Shown one piece after another: positions 16,787 to 25,396 of a DNA stretch of 64,000 nt (the first letter of the stretch is position 1; every line of letters begins with the position of its first letter). Under the pieces are notes generated by a model. It ran no database searches and was not told the origin of the DNA. It saw only the letters and a list, made by a program, of their open reading frames with translations. The translations under genes and the position numbers were made by a program. The stretch is from Pontibacillus halophilus JSM 076056 = DSM 19796 (GTDB lineage: Bacteria > Bacillota > Bacilli > Bacillales > BH030062). The stretch spans positions 1 to 64,000 of the forward strand of contig NZ_AULI01000011.1 of assembly GCF_000425205.1 (NCBI RefSeq). The letters are read 5' to 3'.

Positions 16787-17776
16787 ATGAAATTGAAGAA
16801 AAAGTTACTATTCATGACAATCTTATCTCTATTTGTATTGATTCTTGCAGCTTGTGGAGGTTCCGATGACGCAAGTGCTACTAAGGATGAAGAGAAGAAA
16901 GAAGCGACTGAAGAACAGACAGCTTCTGAAGAAACAACAAACGAAGAAATGACGATTACACATGAACTAGGTGAAACAACGATTCAGAAAAACCCAGAAA
17001 AAGTTGTCGTGTTTAACTATGGTACTTTAAACATTCTAGACCAAATTGGCGTAGATGTAGCAGGTGTTGCAAAGTCTACTCTACCGGACTATCTATCTAA
17101 GTTCGAAGGAGATGACTACGAAAACGTTGGAAGTCTGAAAGAGCCTGACTTTGAGAAAATCCATGAAATGAGCCCAGACCTCATCATCATCTCTGGTCGC
17201 CAATCTGATGCTTACGAAGACTTAAGTGAAATTGCCCCTACGCTTTACTTAACAACAGACACAGAGAACTTCATGGATTCTTACAAAGAAGGCATGAACA
17301 CACTTGGTGAACTATTTACGAAAGGAGACAAAGTAAAAGAAGAAATTGCACGCGTCGAAAAAGCCGTTGCTTCTATTCAAGAAACGACAGAAGGCTCTGA
17401 CAAGAAAGGGTTAATCATCCTTTCAACTGGTGGCAAAGTAAGTGCATATGGACCAGGCTCCCGCTTTGGTGTCATTCACGATGTGTTCGGTGTTCAACCA
17501 GCAGATGAGAACATTGAAGCATCGAACCATGGGATGAACATTTCCTTTGAATACATCCGAGAACAGAATCCAGACACACTCTTTGTCATCGACCGTGACC
17601 AAGCAATTGGTGGAGAGACAGTAGCAAGCGAAGTATTAGATAACGAGCTTGTAAATGGAACCACTGCGGCTAAAGAAGGCAACATCGTCTACCTAGACCC
17701 AGGCGTATGGTACCTATCTAGCGGCATTTCCCCAGTAGGCAAGATGGCGGAAGAAGTCCAGAACGGATTAGAATAA
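16787..17776 (+). CDS. yclQ: Siderophore-binding lipoprotein YclQ
   Basis: A 329-residue periplasmic-binding-type lipoprotein on the outer face of the membrane. The signal peptide ends in the lipobox LAAC (Cys about 22), followed by an acidic linker rich in Glu, Thr and Ala. The binding domain has KVVVFNYGTLNILDQIGVD and DLIIISGRQSDAYEDLSEIA, typical of YclQ/FatB-like proteins that bind ferric petrobactin and precursors. The ATG at 16787 follows AAAAGGAGTG; an upstream GTG lies within that ribosome site. Last gene of the operon. Confidence 0.93.
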   Translation: MKLKKKLLFMTILSLFVLILAACGGSDDASATKDEEKKEATEEQTASEETTNEEMTITHELGETTIQKNPEKVVVFNYGTLNILDQIGVDVAGVAKSTLPDYLSKFEGDDYENVGSLKEPDFEKIHEMSPDLIIISGRQSDAYEDLSEIAPTLYLTTDTENFMDSYKEGMNTLGELFTKGDKVKEEIARVEKAVASIQETTEGSDKKGLIILSTGGKVSAYGPGSRFGVIHDVFGVQPADENIEASNHGMNISFEYIREQNPDTLFVIDRDQAIGGETVASEVLDNELVNGTTAAKEGNIVYLDPGVWYLSSGISPVGKMAEEVQNGLE

Positions 17777-17782
17777 AACAGA

Positions 17783-17811
17783 GAAGCCAGCGTAGATGCG
17801 CTGGCTTCTTT
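17783..17811 (+). terminator. yclNOPQ terminator
   Basis: GAAGCCAGCG and its complement around TAGATG, then a short T-rich tail. Confidence 0.85.
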
Positions 17812-18056
17812 GTGTGGAAGGTGGGCTGAGTAGCTTGGGTTGAGCCTAGAAGGTTTCGAACTGATTTCTGATGAAGTGGGAACTTACAGTATCGAATGCG
17901 AACTCCCTAAAAACATCAGGAATCTCGCATTCTACGATAAGCGATTATACGAACATCATTCGCATTTATTCTACGTGCGCTTCGTTCAATCACTGCTCTG
18001 TTAGTTGAAACCAGAATAACCTTTATACATCAAACTAAGATAATCTACGTGCATTC

Positions 18057-19523
18057 CTATGTATAAGGTCTTAGTGAAATGCGCTTCGTCGCAACTGCTT
18101 CCACATAGGCTTCGTTATGGTCAACCGCAATCATCGTTGGCTCATAGGTGTTAATTGCCTCCATAAGCTGGTTGATGACATATAGGTCTAAACTGTTTGT
18201 CACTTCATCCCAGATGAATAGCTCATTCTCCCCAAGTAAGGCATTCGCAAGAAACATTTTCCTCTGTTCTCCAGAGCTCCAGTGGTTGCTTGATGATGCT
18301 TTGAATTGTGTTCGTTTCATACCAAGCTGGTGGAGAAAATGCCAATATGCCTCTTTCTCTTTCGCTGTCAGTTGAGCTAGTAAGGAAGGATAGTCCTCTT
18401 CCCCATTATTCTGACTTAACATGGAGGTGTTACGAGGTACCTTCAATTCTACGTCTCCCATTGTTTCAAGACTTCGGTCACCACGAATATAGGAAAGTAG
18501 AGTCGACTTACCAATTCCATTCTTCCCTTCAATAAAACATCGATCTCCAGGATGGATTTCGAACGTAATCGGCTCAAAGAGAGGCATGCCATCTCGTAGA
18601 ATGGAGAAATCTCGAAAGGATGCGACTCGTTTAATAGGGTGACTTACACGCATCTTAAGGTCTGCTGGCTCCTCTATGTTATTAATCAATCCCCGCTTCT
18701 CCTCAATCATATCTTCTGTTCGCTTCTTAATGGCTTTGGCACGCTTCATTTGCTTCGCCGCAAGTCGTCTTTCCGATGCATCCTTAGTACTGTTCTCTCG
18801 CTTATTTCCCCATGAATTCACGACAGTAGAGACATCCGATAATCGATTAATTTCGGACTTTAGCTTTTCATTTTTCTCCTTAGAGAGTGCGTCAGCGTTC
18901 GCCTTTTCGTATTTCCATGTCTCTACATTTCCAGCAATCAAATCAACCGATTGTTTATTGATAGCCAGGATATGGTCGACGAACATGTTTAAGAATGCCT
19001 CATCGTGGCTTACAACGATGTAGCCACTCTTCCGTCTAAGATACGCCCCGACAATTTGCCGACCATCTAGATCGAGATTGTTCGTCGGCTCATCGATTAA
19101 TGGAAAGGCATGATCATTTAAGAAAAGTTCGATAAGCAACACCTTGACCTGTTCCCCTCCACTCAACGTGTAAAAGTCTCGTTCTAGAATGTCTTCAGGC
19201 AATCTCATGTAAGACAACTCCCGCTCAATCTCCCACACCTCAACAGTTTTATTCCGACGTGTTAGCATATCAAGCGTTGTCTCGCCCTCGTTCTGAACTG
19301 GATAGTCAGGGAAATATGTAAACTCTAAGTTGAATTGGATGACGCCTTCATAGTGAAGTTTCTTCCTTAATAGATTTAGAAAGGAAGTCTTGCCCCTCCC
19401 ATTTCGTCCGACTAGACCTAGCTTCCACCCATCATGAATAGATACGCTCACATTTTGAAAAAGAGGCTCGGTCATCGAAGGATGTTGGTACGTCATAGAT
19501 TGAATAAGAATGTTACCTTTCAT
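18057..19523 (-). CDS. ABC-F family ATPase, Lsa/Vga-like ribosomal protection type
   Basis: A 488-residue soluble protein with two ABC domains and no membrane helices. Domain 1: VGRNGRGKTS, the FTYFP segment seen in Lsa/Vga relatives, LSGGEQVKVLLIELF and FPLIDEPTNNLD. Domain 2: IEGKNGIGKST, WSSGEQRKMFLANALL and LFIWDEVTNSLD. The linker (about 210-290) is Lys/Glu rich, as in the antibiotic-resistance domain that reaches the peptidyl-transferase centre. It may protect ribosomes from lincosamides, streptogramins A or pleuromutilins; this is inferred from family resemblance. The ATG at 19523 has AGGGGGGAG upstream. No leader peptide was recognised in the 80-bp gap upstream. Confidence 0.83.
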   Translation of the reverse strand: MKGNILIQSMTYQHPSMTEPLFQNVSVSIHDGWKLGLVGRNGRGKTSFLNLLRKKLHYEGVIQFNLEFTYFPDYPVQNEGETTLDMLTRRNKTVEVWEIERELSYMRLPEDILERDFYTLSGGEQVKVLLIELFLNDHAFPLIDEPTNNLDLDGRQIVGAYLRRKSGYIVVSHDEAFLNMFVDHILAINKQSVDLIAGNVETWKYEKANADALSKEKNEKLKSEINRLSDVSTVVNSWGNKRENSTKDASERRLAAKQMKRAKAIKKRTEDMIEEKRGLINNIEEPADLKMRVSHPIKRVASFRDFSILRDGMPLFEPITFEIHPGDRCFIEGKNGIGKSTLLSYIRGDRSLETMGDVELKVPRNTSMLSQNNGEEDYPSLLAQLTAKEKEAYWHFLHQLGMKRTQFKASSSNHWSSGEQRKMFLANALLGENELFIWDEVTNSLDLYVINQLMEAINTYEPTMIAVDHNEAYVEAVATKRISLRPYT

Positions 19524-19604
19524 AAGCTCCCCCCTTACGTCTAAGATTGCACTCATTGTATCACTAAATCCATATTTTACTAGTTCAAGATGTGAAATTG
19601 GATT

Positions 19605-19636
19605 AAAAAAAGGCAGAGGAGCGTTGTCCTCTGCCT
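19605..19636 (-). terminator. proCBA terminator
   Basis: A ten-base perfect stem (AGGCAGAGGA), a six-base loop and about six Ts on the minus strand. Confidence 0.92.
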
Positions 19637-19643
19637 GTTCTAT

Positions 19644-20906
19644 TTATCTAATTTGTCCGTCTCCGGTCATAACGTACTTGATTGTCGTAAGTGCGGGTAA
19701 CCCCATTGGGCCACGTGCGTGGAGCTTTTGTGTGGAGATTCCGATTTCAGCACCAAATCCGAGTGCCCCACCGTCTGTAAAGCGAGTTGAAGCATTGTGA
19801 TAAACAGCTGCTGCGTCGACAAGCTTTAAGAACGTTTCGGCTGTATCCTTATTCTCCGTCACAATGGACTCAGAGTGCTTCGTGCCATACGTTTCAATAT
19901 GGTCAATGGCGTCCATTACATCGTCCACTGTCTTAATCGCAATATGCTTACTTAAATATTCGTTTGCCCATTCTTCCTCTGTCGCAAGGGCGGTGTCTGG
20001 CCAGTACTGCTGTAGTGTCGCATCTCCATGAGGAATAATCCCGTTCTCATCTAACGTTTCTTTCAACTGTTGATGATTCTGTTCGAGCCATTCCTTGTGG
20101 ACAAGTAGCGTTTCCACCGCATTACATACTGCAGGACGGTCCGTTTTGGCATTAACCAGAATGGACAACGATTTATTCAAATCCGCTTCCTTATCAACGT
20201 AGATGTGGCAATTTCCTACTCCCGTTTCAAGGACAGGTACCGTTGCTTGTTCGACAACTGCGTTAATCAACGCTCCTCCCCCGCGAGGGATGAGCACATC
20301 AATGTGTTCTTTCATTGTAAAGAGCTGCTGAGTTGCTTCACGATCTGTGCTGTCTATAAATTGAATGGTTTCAGCCGGAATCGTTGTAGATTGGAGTGCC
20401 TCTCTCATCATTTCAACGAGTACACGATTCGTGTTGATGGCAGAGGAACCCCCTTTCAATACAATGGCATTCCCAGATTTCAAAGCAAGCCCGGTAGCAT
20501 CGACTGTCACGTTCGGACGCGCCTCATAAATCATACCGATGACGCCTAGCGGAACCGTCATTTCTTTAGCGTTCAACCCGTTTTCAAGCGTCCAATCGGA
20601 TTTCGTCACATCGGTCGGGTCTTCTAACTCTGCTACTTCACGAAGACCATTTGCGAAGTCACGGACACGCGCTTCAGTCAGCTTAAGGCGGTCCATAAAC
20701 GCGGCTTCATAGCCTTTCTCTTCACCATTTCTCAAGTCCTCTTCGTTCGCTTCTAGAATAGTAGACAAACGTTCTTCTAGAGTCTTGGCCATCGTGTGAA
20801 GGGCATCATCTTTCTCTCTTGTCGTCGCAATGGACAAGTTCTTCGCGGCTTTCTTTGCTTTAATAGCTTGTGCTTCTATATCAATTCTTTCTTCTAGAAT
20901 AGACAT
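19644..20906 (-). CDS. proA: Glutamate-5-semialdehyde dehydrogenase (gamma-glutamyl phosphate reductase)
   Basis: A 420-residue NADPH-dependent enzyme of the ALDH fold, second step of proline synthesis from glutamate. GVIGMIYEARPNVTVDA and GNAIVLKGGSSA form the cofactor region; RPAVCNAVETLLVHK contains the catalytic Cys. The C-terminal HNASTRFTDGGALGFGAEIGIST is diagnostic. Last gene of proC-proB-proA. Proline is also an osmoprotectant in halotolerant bacilli. Confidence 0.96.
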   Translation of the reverse strand: MSILEERIDIEAQAIKAKKAAKNLSIATTREKDDALHTMAKTLEERLSTILEANEEDLRNGEEKGYEAAFMDRLKLTEARVRDFANGLREVAELEDPTDVTKSDWTLENGLNAKEMTVPLGVIGMIYEARPNVTVDATGLALKSGNAIVLKGGSSAINTNRVLVEMMREALQSTTIPAETIQFIDSTDREATQQLFTMKEHIDVLIPRGGGALINAVVEQATVPVLETGVGNCHIYVDKEADLNKSLSILVNAKTDRPAVCNAVETLLVHKEWLEQNHQQLKETLDENGIIPHGDATLQQYWPDTALATEEEWANEYLSKHIAIKTVDDVMDAIDHIETYGTKHSESIVTENKDTAETFLKLVDAAAVYHNASTRFTDGGALGFGAEIGISTQKLHARGPMGLPALTTIKYVMTGDGQIR

Positions 20907-20924
20907 GAAATCCTCCTTCTATTA

Positions 20925-22115
20925 TTAAACTCCTACTGGAATTGAGGTCTCTAAATGACAAACAAGTGCTTCATAATCAACTGCCGCTTTCCCACTGTTC
21001 GCTCCAGTATTCGGGACAGCCTGCATACGTTTAAAGTTATCAGATGAGTAGTTGACGATTCCAAGTCCTACTTCTTCGTTATTCGGATCGAGAATGCGGA
21101 CAACTGCTCCTTTCTCAAATTCGCCTTGGACGCTAAGGATATCGGCTGGGAGGAGATGGTGTTTGGCTTCATGCGCTTCCTTCACAACCATTCTCTCCAC
21201 AACCACTTCACCTTCTGGTCCTGAGTTGAATGCAATCCACTGCTGCTTCTGATCAAGGTTTGTTGTTTCATTTCGAGCGTGAAAATACGTTCCTGTAGCT
21301 ACATTGTGAACGGCATCGTAGACAACGTTTGGTTCATTCGCCTTACCTAGGAAGGAATCAATCCCTGAGGCCATAGCCATCTTGAACGCATCTACTTTCG
21401 ATTTCATCCCGCCAGTACCAACAGCACTGCCTGAACCGCCAGCCACTGCTTCAATATCTGGTGTAATTTCGTGTACATGTTCAATGAGCTTCGCATGTTC
21501 GTTCTCAGATGGGTTCGCATCGTACAGTCCATCAATGTCTGATAAGATGAGAAGTTGATCTGCATCGACTAACCCTGCAACTTTGGAAGAGAGGGTATCA
21601 TTATCTCCAAACTTCAAGAAGTCCATTGTAATCGTGTCGTTCTCATTCACAATTGGAATGATGCCGCGCTCAAGCAAGACGTTAATCGTGTTGCGAGCAT
21701 TGTTATAGCGATCTTCATCTGAGAAATCACTACGTGTAATGAGAATTTGAGAGCCTACATAGCCGTGAGATAAGAAGAGGTCTGAGTAGGACTCAATTAA
21801 GAGCCCTTGACCAATGGAGGCTGCTGCTTGCTTCTCTGGTAAAGAAGTTGGGCGTGTCAGACATCCTAAACGACGGTATCCAGCTGCGACGGCGCCTGAG
21901 GATACGAGAAGCACTTCATATCCATCGTCCTTCAGGCGAACGACTTCATCTACGAGCTTCTCAAGCTTTCGACGGCTAATTTCGCCATGCATGCTTGTTA
22001 ATGAACTGCTTCCAATTTTAATCACGATTCGTTTGCGATTTGTTTGTTGCACGTTGACCATCACTCCTTGATTCTTGATTGTTCCATTGTGTGCTTCAAT
22101 TTGGATGCGTTTCAT
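20925..22115 (-). CDS. proB: Glutamate 5-kinase with C-terminal PUA domain
   Basis: First enzyme of proline synthesis. The amino acid kinase domain begins RIVIKIGSSSLT and includes VSSGAVAAGYRRLG, NENDTI, FGDNDTLSSKVAGLVDAD and GTGGMKSKVDA; a PUA domain occupies about the last 80 residues. The start is uncertain. The ATG given overlaps the proC stop (TAATG), giving 396 residues, about 20 to 30 longer than usual. Alternatives are ATG 22061 and GTG 22052, just after an AAGGAG site; GTG 22052 best matches family length, but the spacings are not ideal. Confidence 0.93.
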   Translation of the reverse strand: MKRIQIEAHNGTIKNQGVMVNVQQTNRKRIVIKIGSSSLTSMHGEISRRKLEKLVDEVVRLKDDGYEVLLVSSGAVAAGYRRLGCLTRPTSLPEKQAAASIGQGLLIESYSDLFLSHGYVGSQILITRSDFSDEDRYNNARNTINVLLERGIIPIVNENDTITMDFLKFGDNDTLSSKVAGLVDADQLLILSDIDGLYDANPSENEHAKLIEHVHEITPDIEAVAGGSGSAVGTGGMKSKVDAFKMAMASGIDSFLGKANEPNVVYDAVHNVATGTYFHARNETTNLDQKQQWIAFNSGPEGEVVVERMVVKEAHEAKHHLLPADILSVQGEFEKGAVVRILDPNNEEVGLGIVNYSSDNFKRMQAVPNTGANSGKAAVDYEALVCHLETSIPVGV

Positions 22116-22945
22116 TACGTTACGACTGGACGCTCCAGGTCACGGCTCATTTCTCGTGAGCGCTTAGCTGCCCCTTTAACGGCTTCAGCCATGGCCTGGC
22201 CACCTCCATGTTCGTCCAAGGCATCTAGACCTGCCGCTGTTGTACCGTTTGGAGAAGTTACCTTTTGTCTTAGTTCTGTTGGAGTGTCGTCTTGGAGAAG
22301 CATCATTTTCCCGGCACCCATAATCGTTTGGGCTGCGATGTCTCTTGCAATTTCGCGGTCGAGTCCGCCTTCGACACCAACTTCCTCAAGGTGCTCCATT
22401 AAGTTATAGATGTAGGCAGGTCCACTCCCAGCCATTCCTGTAAATACATCCATTTGCGCTTCTTCAATGACATAGGTCTTACCAATGCCTTTCATGAGCG
22501 CTTCAGCAAAGTGAAGATTTGTATCAGTGGTAAACGTTCCTGGAGATAAAGCGGTAGACGATTCACGGATCATGCTCGATGTGTTCGGCATGACTCGAAT
22601 CACCTGTTGTTGTGGTAGTCGTTCTTCCATATAGGATGTTGAAATCCCAGCAAGAACTGACACAAGTAGATGATGAGGTTGTAAATAACTAGAAAGGTCA
22701 TCCAATACGTAATCAATGTCCTTTGGCTTCATGGCGAGTACAAAGACATCAATTTCGTTGTAAGGTAAAGCTTCCCTATTTATTGCGCGAACGCCATATT
22801 TCACTTTCAGTTCTTGTAATCGGTTATGGTTGGTCTTATTGCTTACAATGACTTGGCTTGGTTCTAACGTACCAGATTTCACGATTCCTGATATCATCGC
22901 TTCTGCCATCGAACCTGCACCTAGAAATGCAACAGTATGACTCAT
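22115..22945 (-). CDS. proC: Pyrroline-5-carboxylate reductase
   Basis: Final enzyme of proline synthesis, reducing pyrroline-5-carboxylate with NAD(P)H. The Rossmann motif FLGAGSMAEAMISG opens the protein; VLAMKPKDIDYVL and IRVMPNTSSMIRES follow, and the C-terminal dimer region carries TSPNGTTAAGLDALDE. The ATG at 22945 fits family length (276 residues); the in-frame GTG at 22957 almost touches the AGGAG site. In transcription order proC comes first, then proB and proA, so the whole glutamate-to-proline route is in one operon. Confidence 0.94.
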   Translation of the reverse strand: MSHTVAFLGAGSMAEAMISGIVKSGTLEPSQVIVSNKTNHNRLQELKVKYGVRAINREALPYNEIDVFVLAMKPKDIDYVLDDLSSYLQPHHLLVSVLAGISTSYMEERLPQQQVIRVMPNTSSMIRESSTALSPGTFTTDTNLHFAEALMKGIGKTYVIEEAQMDVFTGMAGSGPAYIYNLMEHLEEVGVEGGLDREIARDIAAQTIMGAGKMMLLQDDTPTELRQKVTSPNGTTAAGLDALDEHGGGQAMAEAVKGAAKRSREMSRDLERPVVT

Positions 22946-23001
22946 TGCGTTAATCACTCTCCTGTCTCAATAAACAATTCAGTATTTTCTAAACGTTGAT
23001 A

Positions 23002-23029
23002 ATCATAACAAACAGAAATTAGAAAACAA
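23002..23029 (-). promoter_or_regulatory. Predicted proCBA promoter
   Basis: On the minus strand TTGTTT (23024-23029), a 16-bp spacer and TATGAT (23002-23007), about 55 bp before the proC start. No T-box motif is visible upstream. Confidence 0.5.
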
Positions 23030-23176
23030 GGGCTTTTCAACATGTCATACGGAATTCGCGCAGATAACGACAGAAAGCGGTTACATTTAGAGATAAACGT
23101 GTTTCTTCCCTACTCATCAAGCTTAAAACCTACTCACGGATGTATTTGAGGATTTTTCATTTCCTTTTTTATGTAA

Positions 23177-23244
23177 AGTTGGGGAGGGCAACCGGCCGTT
23201 TCCCCACCTACTCCAAAGAAAGCAGGGAATGCCCGCTCCCCCAC
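23177..23244. other. GC-rich tandem hairpin region of unknown role
   Basis: Within an AT-rich intergenic stretch two GC-rich inverted repeats sit side by side: TGGGGA...AAC/GTT...TCCCCA near 23179-23206 and AGC-GGG/CCCGCT near 23221-23237. No T-run follows on either strand, so they do not look like terminators. They could belong to a small RNA or to a protein-binding region. The rest of 23030-23300 shows nothing recognisable. Confidence 0.35.
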
Positions 23245-23300
23245 TAAGAAAACGCATACAGGACAAATGGACCATCTTTCCCCATTTATTCAACATTCAA

Positions 23301-23329
23301 TTGAACCGACATGGAAATAACTGTATGAT
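23301..23329 (+). promoter_or_regulatory. Promoter of the riboswitch operon
   Basis: TTGAAC (23301-23306), a 17-bp spacer and TATGAT (23324-23329), about 20 bp upstream of the aptamer. Confidence 0.85.
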
Positions 23330-23348
23330 AACCTTATCCAATACCCGA

Positions 23349-23417
23349 GCTCGTATAAACTCACAAATAAGGTGTGAGTGTATCTAGTTGGCAACCGTAA
23401 ATAGCCGAACTACGAGT
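23349..23417 (+). promoter_or_regulatory. Purine riboswitch aptamer, guanine class
   Basis: The fold matches the B. subtilis xpt guanine aptamer. P1 pairs CTCGTA (23350-23355) with TACGAG (23411-23416). J1/2 is TAA. P2 is CTCACA/TGTGAG (23360-23378) with the seven-base loop AATAAGG. J2/3 reads GTATCTA, which keeps U47, U49, C50, U51 and A52. P3 closes a loop CCGTAAA identical to xpt, whose CC can pair with the GG of loop 2. The base just before P1's 3' strand is C23410, equivalent to C74, so guanine or hypoxanthine is the expected ligand. P3 has one extra pair and an A-A mismatch compared with xpt. Confidence 0.9.
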
Positions 23418-23465
23418 GAAATGATTCTGTCTAAAGATAGACAGAGTCCTCAATCTGACTTCATT

Positions 23466-23507
23466 GAGGTAGAATTTCACTCCTACAAGTGACTTCTACC
23501 TCTTTTT
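23466..23507 (+). terminator. Riboswitch-controlled terminator
   Basis: GAGGTAGAA pairs with TTCTACCTC, with an inner CACT/AGTG stem, followed by five Ts. Its segment ATTTCACTCCTA (23474-23485) is complementary at 11 of 12 positions to the P1 3' strand and next bases (23411-23422), giving an antiterminator. Ligand binding should lock P1, free the terminator and switch transcription off. Confidence 0.9.
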
Positions 23508-23560
23508 ATTATGTAGAAGGGGCTTTGGAAATCTATTGATTCAAGTAGGAGGTGAATGAA

Positions 23561-24697
23561 GTGAGTGAAGACTTACCTATTTTACGAGAGGGGCTCTATT
23601 TCAACCATGCAGGTGCTGGTCCTATGCTTACCTGTACAGGCAACGAAATCGCGAAAGCATGCATGAAGGAGCAAACTGCCACACGAGCGAATTTACGAAG
23701 TCGTTATTATTTCCAAGAGGAGTTAGACGTTTTGAGAGCTGAGGTGGCGAAGCTAATCCATTGTAGTGCTCACGAGATTGCCATCACGACCAACACAACA
23801 GAAGGAATCAACATCATCTTGAATGGGATGAATCTACCCCCTGGGTCAGAAATTCTAACGTTACGTGGTGAGCATTTCGGTACGAAAGCTAGCATGACGT
23901 CCATTTCGGAACGGAAACAAATACGTATCATTTCATACAGCATCCACGAAGATCACCTCTTTGATGTAGAGGACATCATGACACATATTACGCCCAACAC
24001 AAAGGTGATTCTAGTCTCACACATTATGTATGAGACAGGTAGAATCATTCCTATACGTGAACTAGTCTCCCTTGCCAAGCGATTAAACATCAAGGTCGTT
24101 GTAGATGGAGCGCAAGCTGTCGGCTCTCTTAACGTTGATGTCAAAGCATTAGGTGTAGATGCGTATGTGTTTCCTGCCCATAAATGGCTGTTAGGCCCTG
24201 AGGGCATTGGGTTTCTCTACTGCTCTGAAGCATTCGCACCTTCCGTCTCTCCCACCTATGCGAATACATCGACCTATGATTGGAACGACGAAGGGCCATC
24301 TCTTGTAAAGGGCGCGAGGAAATTTGAAACAGGAACACGTTATCGACCTCTCATCAAAGGGATGATTCAAGGACTGAAATGGATTCAGGCAAGAGGGATA
24401 GCCACAATTCATGATAGAACCTGTATGAATATGTCCCTTATGAAAGAGCTTGTAGGAGAAGCAGGCCTTCCGCTTCTGTCTAACCGCATCCACAACATTG
24501 CATCTGTCATCCTTCCTTCCGACCTTTCTTCTAAGTCATTACGTAAAGAATTAGAGACCGAGCAAATCTTTCTCGAGGACGTCCCACGTTACAATGCCAT
24601 CCGCATATCTGTGAGCTTTCACCATGAGAAACACGAAATGGAAGAACTGGTTCATGCTATTTACAAAAACGTATATCAGGGGGAAACGTATGTCTAA
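23561..24697 (+). CDS. Class V aminotransferase-fold PLP enzyme (cysteine desulfurase/lyase-like)
   Basis: A 378-residue fold-type I PLP enzyme. N-terminal YFNHAGAGP, then TTNTTEGINIILNG, VDGAQAVGSL with the PLP Asp, and VFPAHKWLLGPEGIGFLY, where the His-Lys holds PLP (Lys near 207). It is NifS/SufS/C-DES-like, but the C-terminal active-site cysteine loop of true desulfurases (RxGHHC type) is not visible; that region reads FLEDVPRYNAIRISV. It may therefore be a cysteine/cystine C-S lyase releasing persulfide or sulfide, or an unrelated lyase or epimerase. The GTG at 23561 is eight bases from AGGAGG. First gene after the guanine riboswitch; it overlaps the PP-loop gene. Confidence 0.85.
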   Translation: MSEDLPILREGLYFNHAGAGPMLTCTGNEIAKACMKEQTATRANLRSRYYFQEELDVLRAEVAKLIHCSAHEIAITTNTTEGINIILNGMNLPPGSEILTLRGEHFGTKASMTSISERKQIRIISYSIHEDHLFDVEDIMTHITPNTKVILVSHIMYETGRIIPIRELVSLAKRLNIKVVVDGAQAVGSLNVDVKALGVDAYVFPAHKWLLGPEGIGFLYCSEAFAPSVSPTYANTSTYDWNDEGPSLVKGARKFETGTRYRPLIKGMIQGLKWIQARGIATIHDRTCMNMSLMKELVGEAGLPLLSNRIHNIASVILPSDLSSKSLRKELETEQIFLEDVPRYNAIRISVSFHHEKHEMEELVHAIYKNVYQGETYV

Positions 24698-25385
24698 TAA
24701 AGTTGCTGTTCTATTTACTGGTGGTCGTGATTCTTCTTTAGTTGCTTGTCTTGAGGCATTACAAGGACGAGAGGTTCATTTGTTAACGTGCAACAGCGGC
24801 ATTGGAATCGGAAGTGAACTCTCTCAAATTCGGGTCGATCAACTTATGGATAAGTTCCCGAACGAAATCAAAGGAAGGACTATACTTCCTACATACGGAT
24901 TGTTTAGAAGTATTGCGATTGAACATCTGGAAGAGGATTTTAGGCGCTTTGGAATCAACCTCGTATTACTAGGTGACAAATTAGCCATTCATGCAGCAGC
25001 AACTGTCTACTGTCTCCAGAACGGGATTACACGAATCGTAGATGGATGTGTAGGCTATCAAGAGGACCTCGCCGAACAGAAAGAAGCATCAATTGAGCTG
25101 TTGAAAGACTTTGAACGTCAGTACGGCATAGACTACGAATCTCCAATTTACCATTACGGTTCTCAGGATGACGTCAAGTACGCCTTGCTGACACTTGGTC
25201 TCTCATCCAAATCACTTGAAGGTGTATCCATTTTCGGCGATGCCTTCAGCGAGCCGACGAATGAACAAGTAACTGAATACATTACAGGTAAACTCCCTAT
25301 TTGCGAGAATCACATTGAGTGGATGACCAATACGGCAAGCCTTGTTGAGCGGACCAAGTATGTGTCCCCTAAATTAACTGTATAA
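24690..25385 (+). CDS. PP-loop ATPase (adenine nucleotide alpha-hydrolase fold), QueC/thiolase-like
   Basis: A 231-residue N-type ATP pyrophosphatase. The PP-loop is TGGRDS (10-15), a variant of SGGxDS. Such enzymes adenylate a carbonyl and then insert N or S (GuaA, QueC, MnmA, TtuA). It is not a clear member of any of these: no QueC zinc site of four clustered Cys is seen, although single cysteines occur near residues 20, 35 and 120 (VDGCVGYQEDL). It starts inside the end of the PLP gene, so the two are translationally coupled, which suggests that the PLP enzyme feeds it sulfur. The guanine riboswitch upstream points to a purine substrate. Function inferred, not shown. Confidence 0.8.
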   Translation: MSNKVAVLFTGGRDSSLVACLEALQGREVHLLTCNSGIGIGSELSQIRVDQLMDKFPNEIKGRTILPTYGLFRSIAIEHLEEDFRRFGINLVLLGDKLAIHAAATVYCLQNGITRIVDGCVGYQEDLAEQKEASIELLKDFERQYGIDYESPIYHYGSQDDVKYALLTLGLSSKSLEGVSIFGDAFSEPTNEQVTEYITGKLPICENHIEWMTNTASLVERTKYVSPKLTV

Positions 25386-25396
25386 GGAGTAAATCT

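Noticed and set aside
22958-23300. T-box leader for proline genes
   Set aside because: No AGGGTGGNACCGCG motif or matching terminator is present on the minus strand; a simple promoter lies near proC.
24690-25385. Naming the PP-loop gene queC
   Set aside because: The four-cysteine zinc site of QueC is not visible, the motif is TGGRDS rather than SGGxDS, and no other queuosine genes are nearby.
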